From Streptomyces umbrinus (lineage in GTDB: Bacteria; Actinomycetota; Actinomycetes; Streptomycetales; Streptomycetaceae), in the NCBI RefSeq assembly GCF_030817415.1, contig NZ_JAUSZI010000002.1:9833501-9897500 (forward strand): a stretch of 64,000 nucleotides of DNA, given 5' to 3'. The notes under the pieces are model-generated. The model was not told where the DNA came from. It worked only from the letters and a program-made list of their open reading frames with translations, and ran no database searches. The position numbers and the translations under genes were made by a program. Positions 35,136-43,911 of this stretch are shown in pieces. The stretch's first letter is position 1; the number at the start of each line of letters is the position of its first letter.

Positions 35136-36527
35136 TCACTCGAAGCCGACGACGGCCTTGCTGCGCATCAGGAAGTCCGACAGGTAACTGTCGTGCGGCA
35201 CGCCCGGAGCCATCCAATGGGTCGGCCGGTCACCGGCGTACACATTGGCGATGGTGGGTTCCGCCAGCAGGGTGTCCAGCAGGGCGTGGTCGCGGGAGAG
35301 GAACGAGAGGACGAGGGTCTCCCGCAGCGGAGCGATTCCGTCCGAGCGGTTCCACGGCGCGATCCACACACAGGGAAAGGGGAGTTCGGCCCGCAGTTGC
35401 GGGGCTCCCGCGTGGTCGACCTGGTGGACTGCCGGGCGCAGTACGGCACTTCCGTCCCCGAGGTCGTCGACGATGCCGTCACCGCCGAGCCAGGCGCGGG
35501 TCCCCGCCGCCACCTTCTGCAGATAGGAGTCGAGGGCGCGGGCCCGGTCCAGTGGGCACACCGGGAGTACCGCCCGGGTGTCCTGGGGCGGCAGACCGGG
35601 CAGCCGGGACAGGCGGTCCGCGACGGCCTCGGCGAGCGGCGCCGGATCGCCCTCGACGAGGACGGCGGTGGCGTTGACGCACGCGGTGCCGCCCTCGTCG
35701 GCGACGGAATCGACGATGGTGTCGAGATACTCCCGCCATTCCGTGTCCGCGGTGACGAGGATCTTGGTCCGGCCGGGCCCCTGCGGCAGCACGCGGGCAT
35801 CGTGCGCGTACCGGGCGACCAAGTCGTCTCCGCCGTACACCACCGCGCGGTCCGCACCGCGGATCAACGCCCCGGCGGCCTGGCGGTCCGTGGGCAGCAG
35901 CACGAGCTGGTCCTCCCGGACGCCCGCCCGGTGCAGGGCTCCGACCAGGCGGTGCGGAGTGAACGGCTCCCGCCGGGACGGACGTACAGCGACGCGGTAG
36001 CCCAGCGTCAGCGCCTCCAGCCACAACCGGTGGACACCGGGGTGGTTGCCGGAGGCGTTGACGGCGAACACCTCGCCCCGGCGGGCCCATACGGCGTGCC
36101 CGGACCCGAGGGCCGGATCCCCACTGTCCCGGGCCGCCCCGCGCGGCCTGCCCCGGTCGGCCGAGGCACGGGCCAGGCTGACGAATCTCGCGGTGTCACG
36201 TGTCGCGGTGCGCACCACCGTCAGTGGGCTGCCGGAGGTGCGGCTCACCAGGTGCTCGTACTCGCGTACGCCCAGCCCGCCGATGGTGCCGGTGGCGAAC
36301 TCCTCGGCGGCCGCTTCCAGGAGGGTGTCCATGCCGGCTGTCGGTACGGCCTCGGCTTTGCGCAGCACGGCCAGGGCCCGGTCGACGTAGACCGGCGGTA
36401 CCAGGCTCAGTCGCGCCACCTCGGTACCGGACACGTCCGTCACGCTGCTCGGTACGCGCGTCCGGTAAGGGCCGTTGGGGCCCAGCGCGTCCAGGTACAC
36501 CGGCCCGTCGGCCTTCACGACCGTCAT
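35136..36527 (-). CDS. Acyl-CoA/acyl-protein reductase, aldehyde dehydrogenase superfamily (LuxC-like)
   Basis: This 463-aa ALDH-superfamily enzyme has the catalytic Cys in EGGTACVNATAV. The N-terminal 100 residues and the segment WARRGEVFAVNASGNHPGVH (with GYRVAVRPS, the cofactor site) resemble LuxC-type fatty-acyl reductases, and not simple aldehyde dehydrogenases. It is translated directly after the ANL ligase at 36527 (stop and start share a base), the order of an acid reductase in which the ligase activates an acid and this enzyme reduces it to an aldehyde with NADPH. No luxA or luxB is present. Confidence 0.72.
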   Translation of the reverse strand: MTVVKADGPVYLDALGPNGPYRTRVPSSVTDVSGTEVARLSLVPPVYVDRALAVLRKAEAVPTAGMDTLLEAAAEEFATGTIGGLGVREYEHLVSRTSGSPLTVVRTATRDTARFVSLARASADRGRPRGAARDSGDPALGSGHAVWARRGEVFAVNASGNHPGVHRLWLEALTLGYRVAVRPSRREPFTPHRLVGALHRAGVREDQLVLLPTDRQAAGALIRGADRAVVYGGDDLVARYAHDARVLPQGPGRTKILVTADTEWREYLDTIVDSVADEGGTACVNATAVLVEGDPAPLAEAVADRLSRLPGLPPQDTRAVLPVCPLDRARALDSYLQKVAAGTRAWLGGDGIVDDLGDGSAVLRPAVHQVDHAGAPQLRAELPFPCVWIAPWNRSDGIAPLRETLVLSFLSRDHALLDTLLAEPTIANVYAGDRPTHWMAPGVPHDSYLSDFLMRSKAVVGFE

Positions 36528-37627
36528 CAGTACACGCCCTCGATCACGGTCTCGCCCTTCACCGTGGCCACGGGCGCCACGTCCGCGACGGCGTCGCCCG
36601 CGTGGTCGCCGGCCGGCCGCACACGGACCGCCGTGTCGCGTTCAGCGTTGTTGGGGATGAGCATGGACTTGCTGACGTGACTGACGATCACCTGGCCGCG
36701 CTCACCCACCTCGACGCGTTCCCCGGTGGCGGGGTCGACGACCGACAGGAACACGTACGGCGACACCGGGTCGAAGATGCAGGGCTGCGAGGCGTCGAGT
36801 CCGGGGCGTTCGAGCAGTGCGGTGAGCATCATGGTGTTGCCGTACATGCCGATGAGCGGCACATCGGGAAAGACCTCCGTGGCCAGCAGGTGCCGGGTGT
36901 CGGGGTCCATGTGGGTGCCGCCCCAGAGGATCGCCCGGACGGAACCGTTGATCCGCTCCAGGAGGTCGTCCTCGCGGGCGAAGCGTTCCAGCAGGGGAGT
37001 GGTGGCGGCCAGTACCCCGACCTCCTGGGTCAGCAGGATCCGGCGGCACTGTTCGACGAGATGGTCGGTGTAGGACTCGACCTCGTCGCTTCGGCCCGCG
37101 GCGACCAGCTTCTTCACCCAGCGGGGGTCCATGTCGATGCTCAGGCCCGGGCCGCCGAGCGACGCCGCCGCCCGCTGCAGTACGTCCCCCACCAGGTGCG
37201 GACCGGTCGGCGCCACGGTCAGCCACTGGGCGCCGAGGGGCAGGCCGTGCTCCCGCAGACGCCGGTCGACCTGCTCGGTGCTGTGCCGCATCCAGTCGTC
37301 GAGCTGGACGACCCGCTTGGGCGCCCCGGTCGTCCCGCCGCTGTCGAAGACGTTGATCAGCCGGGCGTCGCTGCCGTAGCCCCGGGGGATCAGGTCCGCC
37401 ACCGGCACGTGCCGCAGCTCGTCGGTGAGGTCAGGGAGGAGCGACAAGTCGGCCACGCCCTTGACGTCCCGTCGCGGATCGAAGGCGAGCCGCTCGGCCC
37501 GGTCGAGCCAGTAGCGGGAGCCGGTCGCCGGGTCGAAGTGCCAGCGCATGGCCGCTCGTACGAACTCGTCTGGATCGACGCCGTCGGACGGCCCGGCGTC
37601 CAGAACGGCGGGAGACTCGTAAGTCAT
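36527..37627 (-). CDS. ANL-superfamily acyl-adenylating enzyme (LuxE/PaaK-like)
   Basis: A 366-aa enzyme short for an ANL ligase. The P-loop is FDSGGTTGAPKRVV; an AMP-site segment is LWGGTHMDPDTR; IGMYGNTMML is the motif preceding the catalytic Thr/Glu region. The length and the lack of the full C-terminal subdomain match LuxE acyl-protein synthetases and phenylacetate-CoA-ligase-like proteins. ATG at 37627; its stop overlaps the LuxC-like start. Member of the operon started by P11. Confidence 0.78.
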   Translation of the reverse strand: MTYESPAVLDAGPSDGVDPDEFVRAAMRWHFDPATGSRYWLDRAERLAFDPRRDVKGVADLSLLPDLTDELRHVPVADLIPRGYGSDARLINVFDSGGTTGAPKRVVQLDDWMRHSTEQVDRRLREHGLPLGAQWLTVAPTGPHLVGDVLQRAAASLGGPGLSIDMDPRWVKKLVAAGRSDEVESYTDHLVEQCRRILLTQEVGVLAATTPLLERFAREDDLLERINGSVRAILWGGTHMDPDTRHLLATEVFPDVPLIGMYGNTMMLTALLERPGLDASQPCIFDPVSPYVFLSVVDPATGERVEVGERGQVIVSHVSKSMLIPNNAERDTAVRVRPAGDHAGDAVADVAPVATVKGETVIEGVY

Positions 37628-37701
37628 CAATGGTCCTTTCTCGGTGCGGCCCCGTGCGGATGACGGGGCTGCCGTGCGAGGCACGGGTTGGCGGGCGCCG
37701 G

Positions 37702-38445
37702 TCATCGGCTGAACAGTTCGAAGGCGACGGCGCGACCGCCGGTGAACCGCGCGCTGTGGAGGCGGGTGCTGTCGGCCAGGAAGCGGCGCACGTACGTCTC
37801 GGGGTCCTCGTCGGTCAGGGCTTCGAGGTAGGCCCGGTGCCGCAGCAGGGACTGCACCGCCTGTTCGAAGCCGGCCTCGGCGGACACGGCGTGGGACGGC
37901 GTCGGCGAGTTGGCGACGGCCACCCACCGGACGCCGTCCCAGGGCCGGAGCCCTTGTTCGGCGAGTTCCGGAAAGATCCAGCGGTTGCCGGCGTCCGCCG
38001 CCGCGTCCAGCACGGCGCGTCCCACCGCCACGTGGTCTGGGGTGTTCCAGGCGCTGCCCGCCCAGGTGTCCCGGTGATTCAGCGTGAGCACCAACTCGGG
38101 CCGGTGACGCCGGACGGCGGCGGCGATGTCGCGGCGCAGGGCCACGCCGTACTCGATCACACCGTCCCGGTGGTCCAGGAACTCCACCGCCGGGACACCG
38201 ACCGCCGCCGCGGCGGCACGCTGTTCCGCCTCGCGCAACGGGCCGGCCCGCTCGGGCGTGAGGGTGTCGATGCCGGCCTCACCGCGGGTGGCGAGCACAT
38301 AGGTGATCTGCCGGCCCTCGGCCACCCAGGCGGCCACGGCCGCCGAGCATCCGTACTCGAGATCGTCGGGATGCGCCACCACCGCCAGGGCGCGCTGCCA
38401 GTCGTCCGGCATCGGCCGCAGTGGTGCGAGGGAAGCGTCGGTCAC
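37702..38445 (-). CDS. PIG-L/LmbE-type zinc deacetylase
   Basis: A 247-aa deacetylase with the zinc motif VVAHPDDLEYG (His, Asp, Asp), TRGEAG, and NHRDTW with a later TPDHVAVGRAV supplying the third ligand His. This family removes acetyl groups from N-acetylglucosaminyl substrates, such as GlcNAc-inositol in mycothiol biosynthesis (MshB), mycothiol conjugates (Mca) and antibiotics. The GTG start overlaps the stop of the reductase upstream. Its presence in an acid-reduction operon hints that the product is an amino-sugar or thiol conjugate. Confidence 0.87.
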   Translation of the reverse strand: MTDASLAPLRPMPDDWQRALAVVAHPDDLEYGCSAAVAAWVAEGRQITYVLATRGEAGIDTLTPERAGPLREAEQRAAAAAVGVPAVEFLDHRDGVIEYGVALRRDIAAAVRRHRPELVLTLNHRDTWAGSAWNTPDHVAVGRAVLDAAADAGNRWIFPELAEQGLRPWDGVRWVAVANSPTPSHAVSAEAGFEQAVQSLLRHRAYLEALTDEDPETYVRRFLADSTRLHSARFTGGRAVAFELFSR

Positions 38446-39704
38446 GCCTCAGCTCCCGCCGGCCGCGCCTGCTGCGGAAGCAGACTCTCCAGCGGGACCG
38501 AGGGATCGGCGAGGACGGCGTCGTCCGTCTCCGTGCCGGACTCGATCAGGGCACGGACCGTCCCGATGACGTCCCACACATTGACGCTCATCCCTGCCAC
38601 GACCCGATTTCCGGACATCCAGAAGGCGATGAACCGCCGCTCCTCCCGCGACCCGCGGAAGACCACACGGTCGTAGCCGCCCGGTTCGGCGTACCCGGTG
38701 TACTCCATCCCGAGGTCGTACTGGTCGGTGTAGAAGTACGGCAGCCGGTCGTACACCGCGTCCTTGCCGAGCATGCTCAGCGCGGCGGTACGCGGCTGGT
38801 GCAGCGCGTTGGCCCAGTGCTCGACGCGCAGGTGCCGACCGAGCCGCGGGTGGTAGGCGTTGGCGACGTCACCGGCGGCGTGGATGCCGGCCGCGGAGGT
38901 CCGCAGCCGCTCGTCCGTCACGATGCCGTCGCGCACCTCGAGGCCCGCCTCCTCGGCGATACGGACGTTGAGGGTGATGCCCACGCCCACCACGACGGCG
39001 TCCGCGGGCAGGTGAACCCCGTCGGCGAGCTGCACGCCGTCGACGCGGCCCCCGGTTCCGGTGATCCGCTCGACACGGGCGTGGGGACGCAGGTCCACCC
39101 CGTGGTCCTGGTGCAGACGGGCGAAGACCTCGGCCGCTTCCCGGCCCAGGACTCTCAGCAGCGGCAGTTCGCCGCGTTCGAGAACGGTCACGTCCGCTCC
39201 CGCGGCCCGGGCAGCGGCGGCCGTCTCCAGGCCGATCCAGCCCCCGCCGACCACCACGATCCGGGCACCCTCGGTGAACGCGGCCTTCAGCCGCTCACTG
39301 TCGCCGACGCGCCGCAGATACAGCACGTTCTCCAGGTCCGCGCCGGACACCGACAGGCGGCGCGGGGAGGAACCCGTCGCCAGGAGCAGCTTGGCGTAGG
39401 GCACGCGACGGCCGTCGTCCAGTGTGACCTCCGCGGCATGCGCGTCGACGGAGGTCACGGTGGTGCCCAGGAGCAGCTCGACGTCGTGTTCGCGGTACCA
39501 GCCCTTGGGGTGCACGTGAATGGACTCGCGGTCCTCCTTGCCCAGCAGATAGCCCTTGGACAGCGGTGGTCGAATGTAGGGCCGTTCCCGCTCGTCCCCG
39601 ATGACGAGGAGCGGCCCGTCGTGGCCGTGCTTGCGCAGTTCCTCCGCGGTCTTGCCCGCGGCCAGGCCGCCCCCGACGATGACGAACGTATTCACAGGCG
39701 ACAT
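38442..39704 (-). CDS. Ferredoxin reductase-type FAD oxidoreductase
   Basis: This 420-aa flavoenzyme has the FAD motif FVIVGGGLAAGKTAEELRKH, YIRPPLSKGYLLG, the NAD(P)H motif IVVVGGGWIGLETAAAARAA, and the FAD motif AAGIHAAGDVANAY near 290. A reductase-C domain follows (RFIAFWMSGNRVVAGMSVNV). These reduce ferredoxins or rubredoxin-like partners using NAD(P)H; the 7Fe ferredoxin at 32312 is a candidate partner in the same regulon. ATG at 39704; first gene of the P11 operon. Confidence 0.9.
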   Translation of the reverse strand: MSPVNTFVIVGGGLAAGKTAEELRKHGHDGPLLVIGDERERPYIRPPLSKGYLLGKEDRESIHVHPKGWYREHDVELLLGTTVTSVDAHAAEVTLDDGRRVPYAKLLLATGSSPRRLSVSGADLENVLYLRRVGDSERLKAAFTEGARIVVVGGGWIGLETAAAARAAGADVTVLERGELPLLRVLGREAAEVFARLHQDHGVDLRPHARVERITGTGGRVDGVQLADGVHLPADAVVVGVGITLNVRIAEEAGLEVRDGIVTDERLRTSAAGIHAAGDVANAYHPRLGRHLRVEHWANALHQPRTAALSMLGKDAVYDRLPYFYTDQYDLGMEYTGYAEPGGYDRVVFRGSREERRFIAFWMSGNRVVAGMSVNVWDVIGTVRALIESGTETDDAVLADPSVPLESLLPQQARPAGAEA

Positions 39705-39765
39705 GAGATCCCCGTCCCAGTTTGTGAGGCGCACACAGTGAGTCGTGCGGTCCGGTAATCCATCA

Positions 39766-39792
39766 GACCGGTCGGCGACACCGTTTGTGACA
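39766..39792 (-). promoter_or_regulatory. ECF41-type promoter P11 (reductase/PIG-L/LuxE/LuxC operon)
   Basis: Minus strand: TGTCACA at 39792-39786, N16, GGTC at 39769-39766; start codon 39704. It drives four genes with overlapping or near-overlapping ends. Confidence 0.82.
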
Positions 39793-39854
39793 TCGCTGTG
39801 CGGGCGGGCCGGGGCGGTCACCGTGGGCGTTTCCGGCCCGTTTCGGCGGCCGGT

Positions 39855-40622
39855 TCAGGTGTGGTTCGGCCGCGTGACGGCCAGGACGCGGGGATCGTCG
39901 TAGCCCGGCAGCAGGACGAACCCGTGCCGTTCGAGGTCGGCAATGAGTCGAGCCCGCGAGGCGGGCCACATCCAGAACGTCTCCGTGTGCTCCCGCAGCA
40001 CACCTTCTGCCCCGCGCACCCAGTATTCGACGCGGTTGCGGATGCGATACCCGGCGGTCGACATCGTCATGCGTCCCCCGTACACATGCCCGCCCACCCG
40101 CTTCTCCGGCAGGAGGCGTACGACGTCACGGGCGGGCAGCACGGCTGGCGGTAGCTGCAGGAACAGCGAACCCCCGGGGACCAGGGCCGCCCGGACCGCG
40201 GGCCAGAGCACGTCCCGCGCGGCCGGGGGGAGACAGGCGACCGTGTTGTGGCACACGGCCACGTCCGCGACCGCGTACAGACCCGCCCGGTCCAGCGTGT
40301 ACGGGTGCACGGTCACCCGCTCCCGCTGGGGCGCGGGCAGGACGGCGAGGCGGGTCAGCAGCGAGGTGCGCATGGCCCGTGCGGGCTCGACGGCGTGCAC
40401 GTCGACCCGGGACTCGGCCAGGCTCATCAGTGTGACCCGCCCGCTCCCGGCACCGATGTCCAGCACACCGAGACGGGCTTTCGCGACCTCACCGCCGTAG
40501 AGATGACGGACGCGACTCTCGTCCTGGTCGGCCTGCAAGATGTCGTAGAACTCGGCGGTGACGGCATAGGAGTCCGGGTACGGCCGGGTGGGCGGTGCTT
40601 CTGTGCTGACAACAGGGTGCAT
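39855..40622 (-). CDS. SAM-dependent methyltransferase
   Basis: A 255-aa class I methyltransferase: SAM motif LGVLDIGAGSGRVTL, the acidic loop VDVHAVEPARAMRTSLL, then VCHNTVACLPPAARDVLW and PGGSLFLQLPP. The C-terminal half contains a small beta insertion typical of methylases of polyketides or small molecules (YGGRMTMSTAGY). The ATG at 40622 is almost exactly at the predicted transcription start of P12, so the message is probably leaderless. The substrate is unknown; the neighbouring acid-reducing operon is the likely context. Confidence 0.82.
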   Translation of the reverse strand: MHPVVSTEAPPTRPYPDSYAVTAEFYDILQADQDESRVRHLYGGEVAKARLGVLDIGAGSGRVTLMSLAESRVDVHAVEPARAMRTSLLTRLAVLPAPQRERVTVHPYTLDRAGLYAVADVAVCHNTVACLPPAARDVLWPAVRAALVPGGSLFLQLPPAVLPARDVVRLLPEKRVGGHVYGGRMTMSTAGYRIRNRVEYWVRGAEGVLREHTETFWMWPASRARLIADLERHGFVLLPGYDDPRVLAVTRPNHT

Positions 40623-40630
40623 GCCAGCAA

Positions 40631-40657
40631 GACAGTGTGTGAGCCGAGCGTGTGACA
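40631..40657 (-). promoter_or_regulatory. ECF41-type promoter P12 (methyltransferase, leaderless)
   Basis: Minus strand: TGTCACA at 40657-40651, N16, TGTC at 40634-40631. The ATG begins 9 bp after the -10, leaving no room for a ribosome site. Confidence 0.68.
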
Positions 40658-40763
40658 GGCGGATCGCCTGCTACGACCGGCCGGTGTCTCGCGGAAGTGA
40701 CCGCTCTGCCCCTGGGGAGCGATCGCTGCCCCCTGGAGAGTGACCGCTGTCACAGGCGTGTGC

Positions 40764-40790
40764 TGTCACAGATGAATGACATGTGCAGTC
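40764..40790 (+). promoter_or_regulatory. ECF41-type promoter P13 (hydroxyacid dehydrogenase)
   Basis: TGTCACA at 40764-40770, N16, AGTC at 40787-40790; start codon 40893. A second TGTCACA sits at 40748-40754 without a matching -10. Confidence 0.7.
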
Positions 40791-40892
40791 AGTTCTCTTG
40801 GTCCGGCCTCGGAGCCGGACCGGCCGTGCACCGGCCCGGGTGCCGTGTGTTTCCGGCCCACGAACCCGGAGTGAAAGCAGAGCCCCGTCGAC

Positions 40893-41831
40893 ATGAGCGC
40901 GAACTCCCCCCAGGTATGGCTGCCCGCCCACTTCGCCGACCTGGCTGACCTGCCGCCCGGACTCGACTACGCCCGCTGGGACGGCCGTTCGGACTTCCCC
41001 TCGGACCCCGCGAAGGTCGAGTTCTACGCCCCGCCGCTGACCCAGGACATCGACATCATCAGCAGGCCGCTGAAGCGGATGACGCGTCTGCGCGTGGTCC
41101 AGGCACTCAGCTCGGGGACCGACGAACTGCGGGCGGCTCTGGGCCGGCTCCCTCGCCCGGTGACGCTCTGCAACACGCGAGGAGTCCCCGCCCCGAGCAC
41201 GGCGGAGCTCGCCCTGACCCTGATCCTCGCCTCGCTGCGGGGCATACCGGAGGCACTCCGCGCCCAGGACCGCGGGGCGTGGAGCCCGCAGTTCGCCCCC
41301 TCCCTGTACGGCCGGTCCGTGCTCATCGTCGGCTACGGAGCCGTCGGGTCCGCGGTGGAGGACCTCCTGGCGCCCTTCGGTTGCGCGGTGACCCGCGTCG
41401 CGAGCGAGGAACGGGACTCGCGCCGGGGGCCGGTGCAGTCCGTGACTCGGCTGCCCGATTTCCTCGCGGACGCGGACGTCGTCGTGCTGTCCATCCCGCT
41501 CACCCCGCAGACCCGTCAGCTCTTCGACGCGGGCCTGCTGGCCCGCATGAAGGACGGTGCCCTGCTCGTCAACGTGTCCCGAGGAGCCGTCCTCGACACC
41601 GACGCCCTGCTGAAGGAGGCACACACCGGTCGGTTGCGGGCCGCGCTCGACGTGACGGACCCCGAACCGCTGCCGCAGGCACATCCGCTCTGGACGACAC
41701 CGGGCGTGCTCATCACCCCGCACGTCGGAGCGTTCACCCTCTCCCTGTGGCCGCGCCTCGAAGCGCTCATCCGACGCCAATTGGCCCGATTCGCCGCCGG
41801 CGAGGAGCTCGAGAACATCGTGCCCCGCTGA
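40893..41831 (+). CDS. D-2-hydroxyacid dehydrogenase (glyoxylate/phosphoglycerate reductase type)
   Basis: This 312-aa NAD(P)-dependent enzyme has the Rossmann motif VLIVGYGAVGSAVEDLL, the strand VVLSIPLTPQTRQLFD, the Arg of LVNVSRGAVLDTDALL, the Glu of LDVTDPEPLPQAHPLWTT and the catalytic His of LITPHVGAFT. These residues form the active Arg-Glu-His set. Family members reduce 2-oxoacids. The substrate cannot be told; a glyoxylate-like or phenylpyruvate substrate is equally likely. Single gene under P13. Confidence 0.9.
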   Translation: MSANSPQVWLPAHFADLADLPPGLDYARWDGRSDFPSDPAKVEFYAPPLTQDIDIISRPLKRMTRLRVVQALSSGTDELRAALGRLPRPVTLCNTRGVPAPSTAELALTLILASLRGIPEALRAQDRGAWSPQFAPSLYGRSVLIVGYGAVGSAVEDLLAPFGCAVTRVASEERDSRRGPVQSVTRLPDFLADADVVVLSIPLTPQTRQLFDAGLLARMKDGALLVNVSRGAVLDTDALLKEAHTGRLRAALDVTDPEPLPQAHPLWTTPGVLITPHVGAFTLSLWPRLEALIRRQLARFAAGEELENIVPR

Positions 41832-41868
41832 CGTTGCTGACCCTGCTGACCTCGGGCCGGGCCGCCGG

Positions 41869-41895
41869 CGTCACACCCCGGCCGTCTCACCGGTC
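41869..41895 (+). promoter_or_regulatory. ECF41-type promoter P14 (cytochrome b)
   Basis: CGTCACA at 41869-41875, N16, GGTC at 41892-41895; start codon 42044. Confidence 0.65.
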
Positions 41896-42043
41896 AAGGT
41901 GTCGACAGAAGTGCACGAATCATGTGGGAACGGCACAGGCATGGACGAGTCTGCCTGACCGCGTCGTATGCACGCCGAACGGGCCTTGCGGCCGGGGCCC
42001 GGGAGTGCGGCTCGGGCCGCGGTGAGCGTCGGGTGACGCAGAG

Positions 42044-43678
42044 ATGAGTGGTGAAGAGATGAGCAACGACAGCCGGCCGGCCGAGCCGGAGCAGGGGCGC
42101 ACGGGGGAGAGGGTGGCCCAATGGGCGGAGGGACGACTCGGCTACCGCCGTGTCGTCCGCTCCGCGCGGCGCCTGGTCTTCCCTGAACACTGGTCGTTCC
42201 TGCTCGGCGAGATCGCGCTCTACAGCTTCGTCATCCTGCTCGTCACCGGCGTCTATCTGAGCTTCTACTTCCACCCCTCCTCCGAACTCGTCGTCTACCA
42301 GGGCAGCTATGCCCCGCTGCGGGGGCAGTTGGTGTCGGAGGCATTCGACTCGACGCTACACATCTCCTTCGACGTCCGCGGCGGTCTGCTCATCCGCCAG
42401 GCGCACCACTGGGCAGCCCTGGTCTTCGTGGCCGCCGTGTTCGCGCACATGATGCGAGTCTTCTTCACGGGCGCGTTCCGCAAACCGCGAGAGCTGAACT
42501 GGATATTCGGTTTCCTGCTGTTCACCTTGGCGATGTTCGCGGGACTGACCGGTTACGACCTTCCCGACGACCTGTTGTCCGGAACCGGGCTGCAGGTCGT
42601 GAACGGAACCCTTCTGTCGATCCCGGTCGTCGGGACCTATCTGTCCTTCTTCCTCTTCGGCGGCGAGTTCCCCGGCGACGACCTGATCGCCCGCTTCAAT
42701 GTCCTGCACGTCCTCGTCATCCCTGCACTGATGGTCGCGCTGATCGTCGGCCACGTGGCCCTGGCCGTACGTCACCGGCATACCCAGTACCCCGGCCCCG
42801 GCCGCACCAACAGCAAGGTCGTCGGCCTCCCGCTCAAGGTGTACGCCGCCAAGGCCGCCGCCTACTTCTGCTTCGTGTCCGGCGTGATCTTCTTCATGGC
42901 CGCCGTCGCGCAGATCAATCCCGTGTGGAGGTACGGCCCCTTCCGCCCCGACCAGGTCTCCGCCGGATCCCAGCCCGACTGGTACATGGGCGTCGCCGAC
43001 GGCCTGCTGCGCGTCATGCCGGGCTGGGAGATCGACTTCTGGGGCCACACCCTGGCCCTGGACAACTTCCTGCCCCTGCTGGTCGGCGTGCTGCTCTTCC
43101 TGGCGATGGGCGCCTATCCGTTCCTGGAGTCCTGGGTCACGGACGACGATCGCGATCACCACTTGCTGGACCGCCCACGCAACCGCCCGGTGCGGACCGC
43201 ACTGGGCGTGGCCTGGCTCAGCGTGTACGCCGTGGCTCTCGTGGGAGCCGCCAACGACATCATCGCCACCCGGCTGAACATGTCCGTCAACGCGGTGACC
43301 TGGGCCGTGCGCATCGGCCTGTTCGTCGTCCCGGTCCTGGCCTTCGTCGTCACCAAACGGCTGGCACTGGGCCTGCAACGCCGGGACCGCGACGAGGTGT
43401 TGCACGGCCGTGAGAGCGGTGTCATCAAACGCCTTCCGGACGGCGGGTACGTGGAGATCCATGAGCCCCTCGCCCCGGCGCGACTGCACACGCTGACCGC
43501 TCATGAGCAGTACCGGCCCCTGACGGCCGTAGCCGTGCGGGGCACGGACGGTGCCATGCCGACTCGTATCCAGTGGCTGCGCGCCGGGCTCAGCCGTGCC
43601 CTCTACGGCACCGGCACACAGGTCTCCAAGCCCACGGCGGCCGAGTACAAGGAGATCACCGACCGGCACCGGTCCTGA
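42044..43678 (+). CDS. qcrB: Cytochrome b (QcrB-like), orphan copy
   Basis: A 544-aa actinobacterial-type bc1 complex cytochrome b with eight or nine membrane helices. The heme b ligands are in IRQAHHWAALVFVAAVFAHM (helix B) and FNVLHVLVIPALMVALIVGH (helix D). The Qo-site region is NPVWRYGPFRPDQ rather than PEWY, and DWYMGVADG is typical of high-GC Gram-positive cytochrome b. A soluble C-terminal extension of about 115 residues follows. No qcrA or qcrC is nearby, whereas the standard Streptomyces qcrCAB genes form a cluster elsewhere; this looks like a second, stress-induced copy. An ATG at 42059 is an alternative start. Confidence 0.88.
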   Translation: MSGEEMSNDSRPAEPEQGRTGERVAQWAEGRLGYRRVVRSARRLVFPEHWSFLLGEIALYSFVILLVTGVYLSFYFHPSSELVVYQGSYAPLRGQLVSEAFDSTLHISFDVRGGLLIRQAHHWAALVFVAAVFAHMMRVFFTGAFRKPRELNWIFGFLLFTLAMFAGLTGYDLPDDLLSGTGLQVVNGTLLSIPVVGTYLSFFLFGGEFPGDDLIARFNVLHVLVIPALMVALIVGHVALAVRHRHTQYPGPGRTNSKVVGLPLKVYAAKAAAYFCFVSGVIFFMAAVAQINPVWRYGPFRPDQVSAGSQPDWYMGVADGLLRVMPGWEIDFWGHTLALDNFLPLLVGVLLFLAMGAYPFLESWVTDDDRDHHLLDRPRNRPVRTALGVAWLSVYAVALVGAANDIIATRLNMSVNAVTWAVRIGLFVVPVLAFVVTKRLALGLQRRDRDEVLHGRESGVIKRLPDGGYVEIHEPLAPARLHTLTAHEQYRPLTAVAVRGTDGAMPTRIQWLRAGLSRALYGTGTQVSKPTAAEYKEITDRHRS

Positions 43679-43712
43679 CCGGTGCCGGTCGGCGGAACCT
43701 GACATCGCGACA

Positions 43713-43739
43713 TGTCACACCTTCCATTGTTCTCCGGTC
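43713..43739 (+). promoter_or_regulatory. ECF41-type promoter P15 (GNAT-like gene)
   Basis: TGTCACA at 43713-43719, N16, GGTC at 43736-43739; start codon 43912, leader about 165 nt. Confidence 0.75.
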
Positions 43740-43911
43740 TTAAGGAGCGAAAGGCGACACAACGTGTGGCCGGTGCGACCAGCACCGCCCGCACCGCCTC
43801 ACCCCGTGCACCCGCGGTTCGCCGCTTTCAGCGCGCACTTTCCCCGCTCACCGGCACCGCCCCTCCGCCCAGGGAGACCTGTGCGCCCATTTCGCCCGAA
43901 AGACACTCGAC

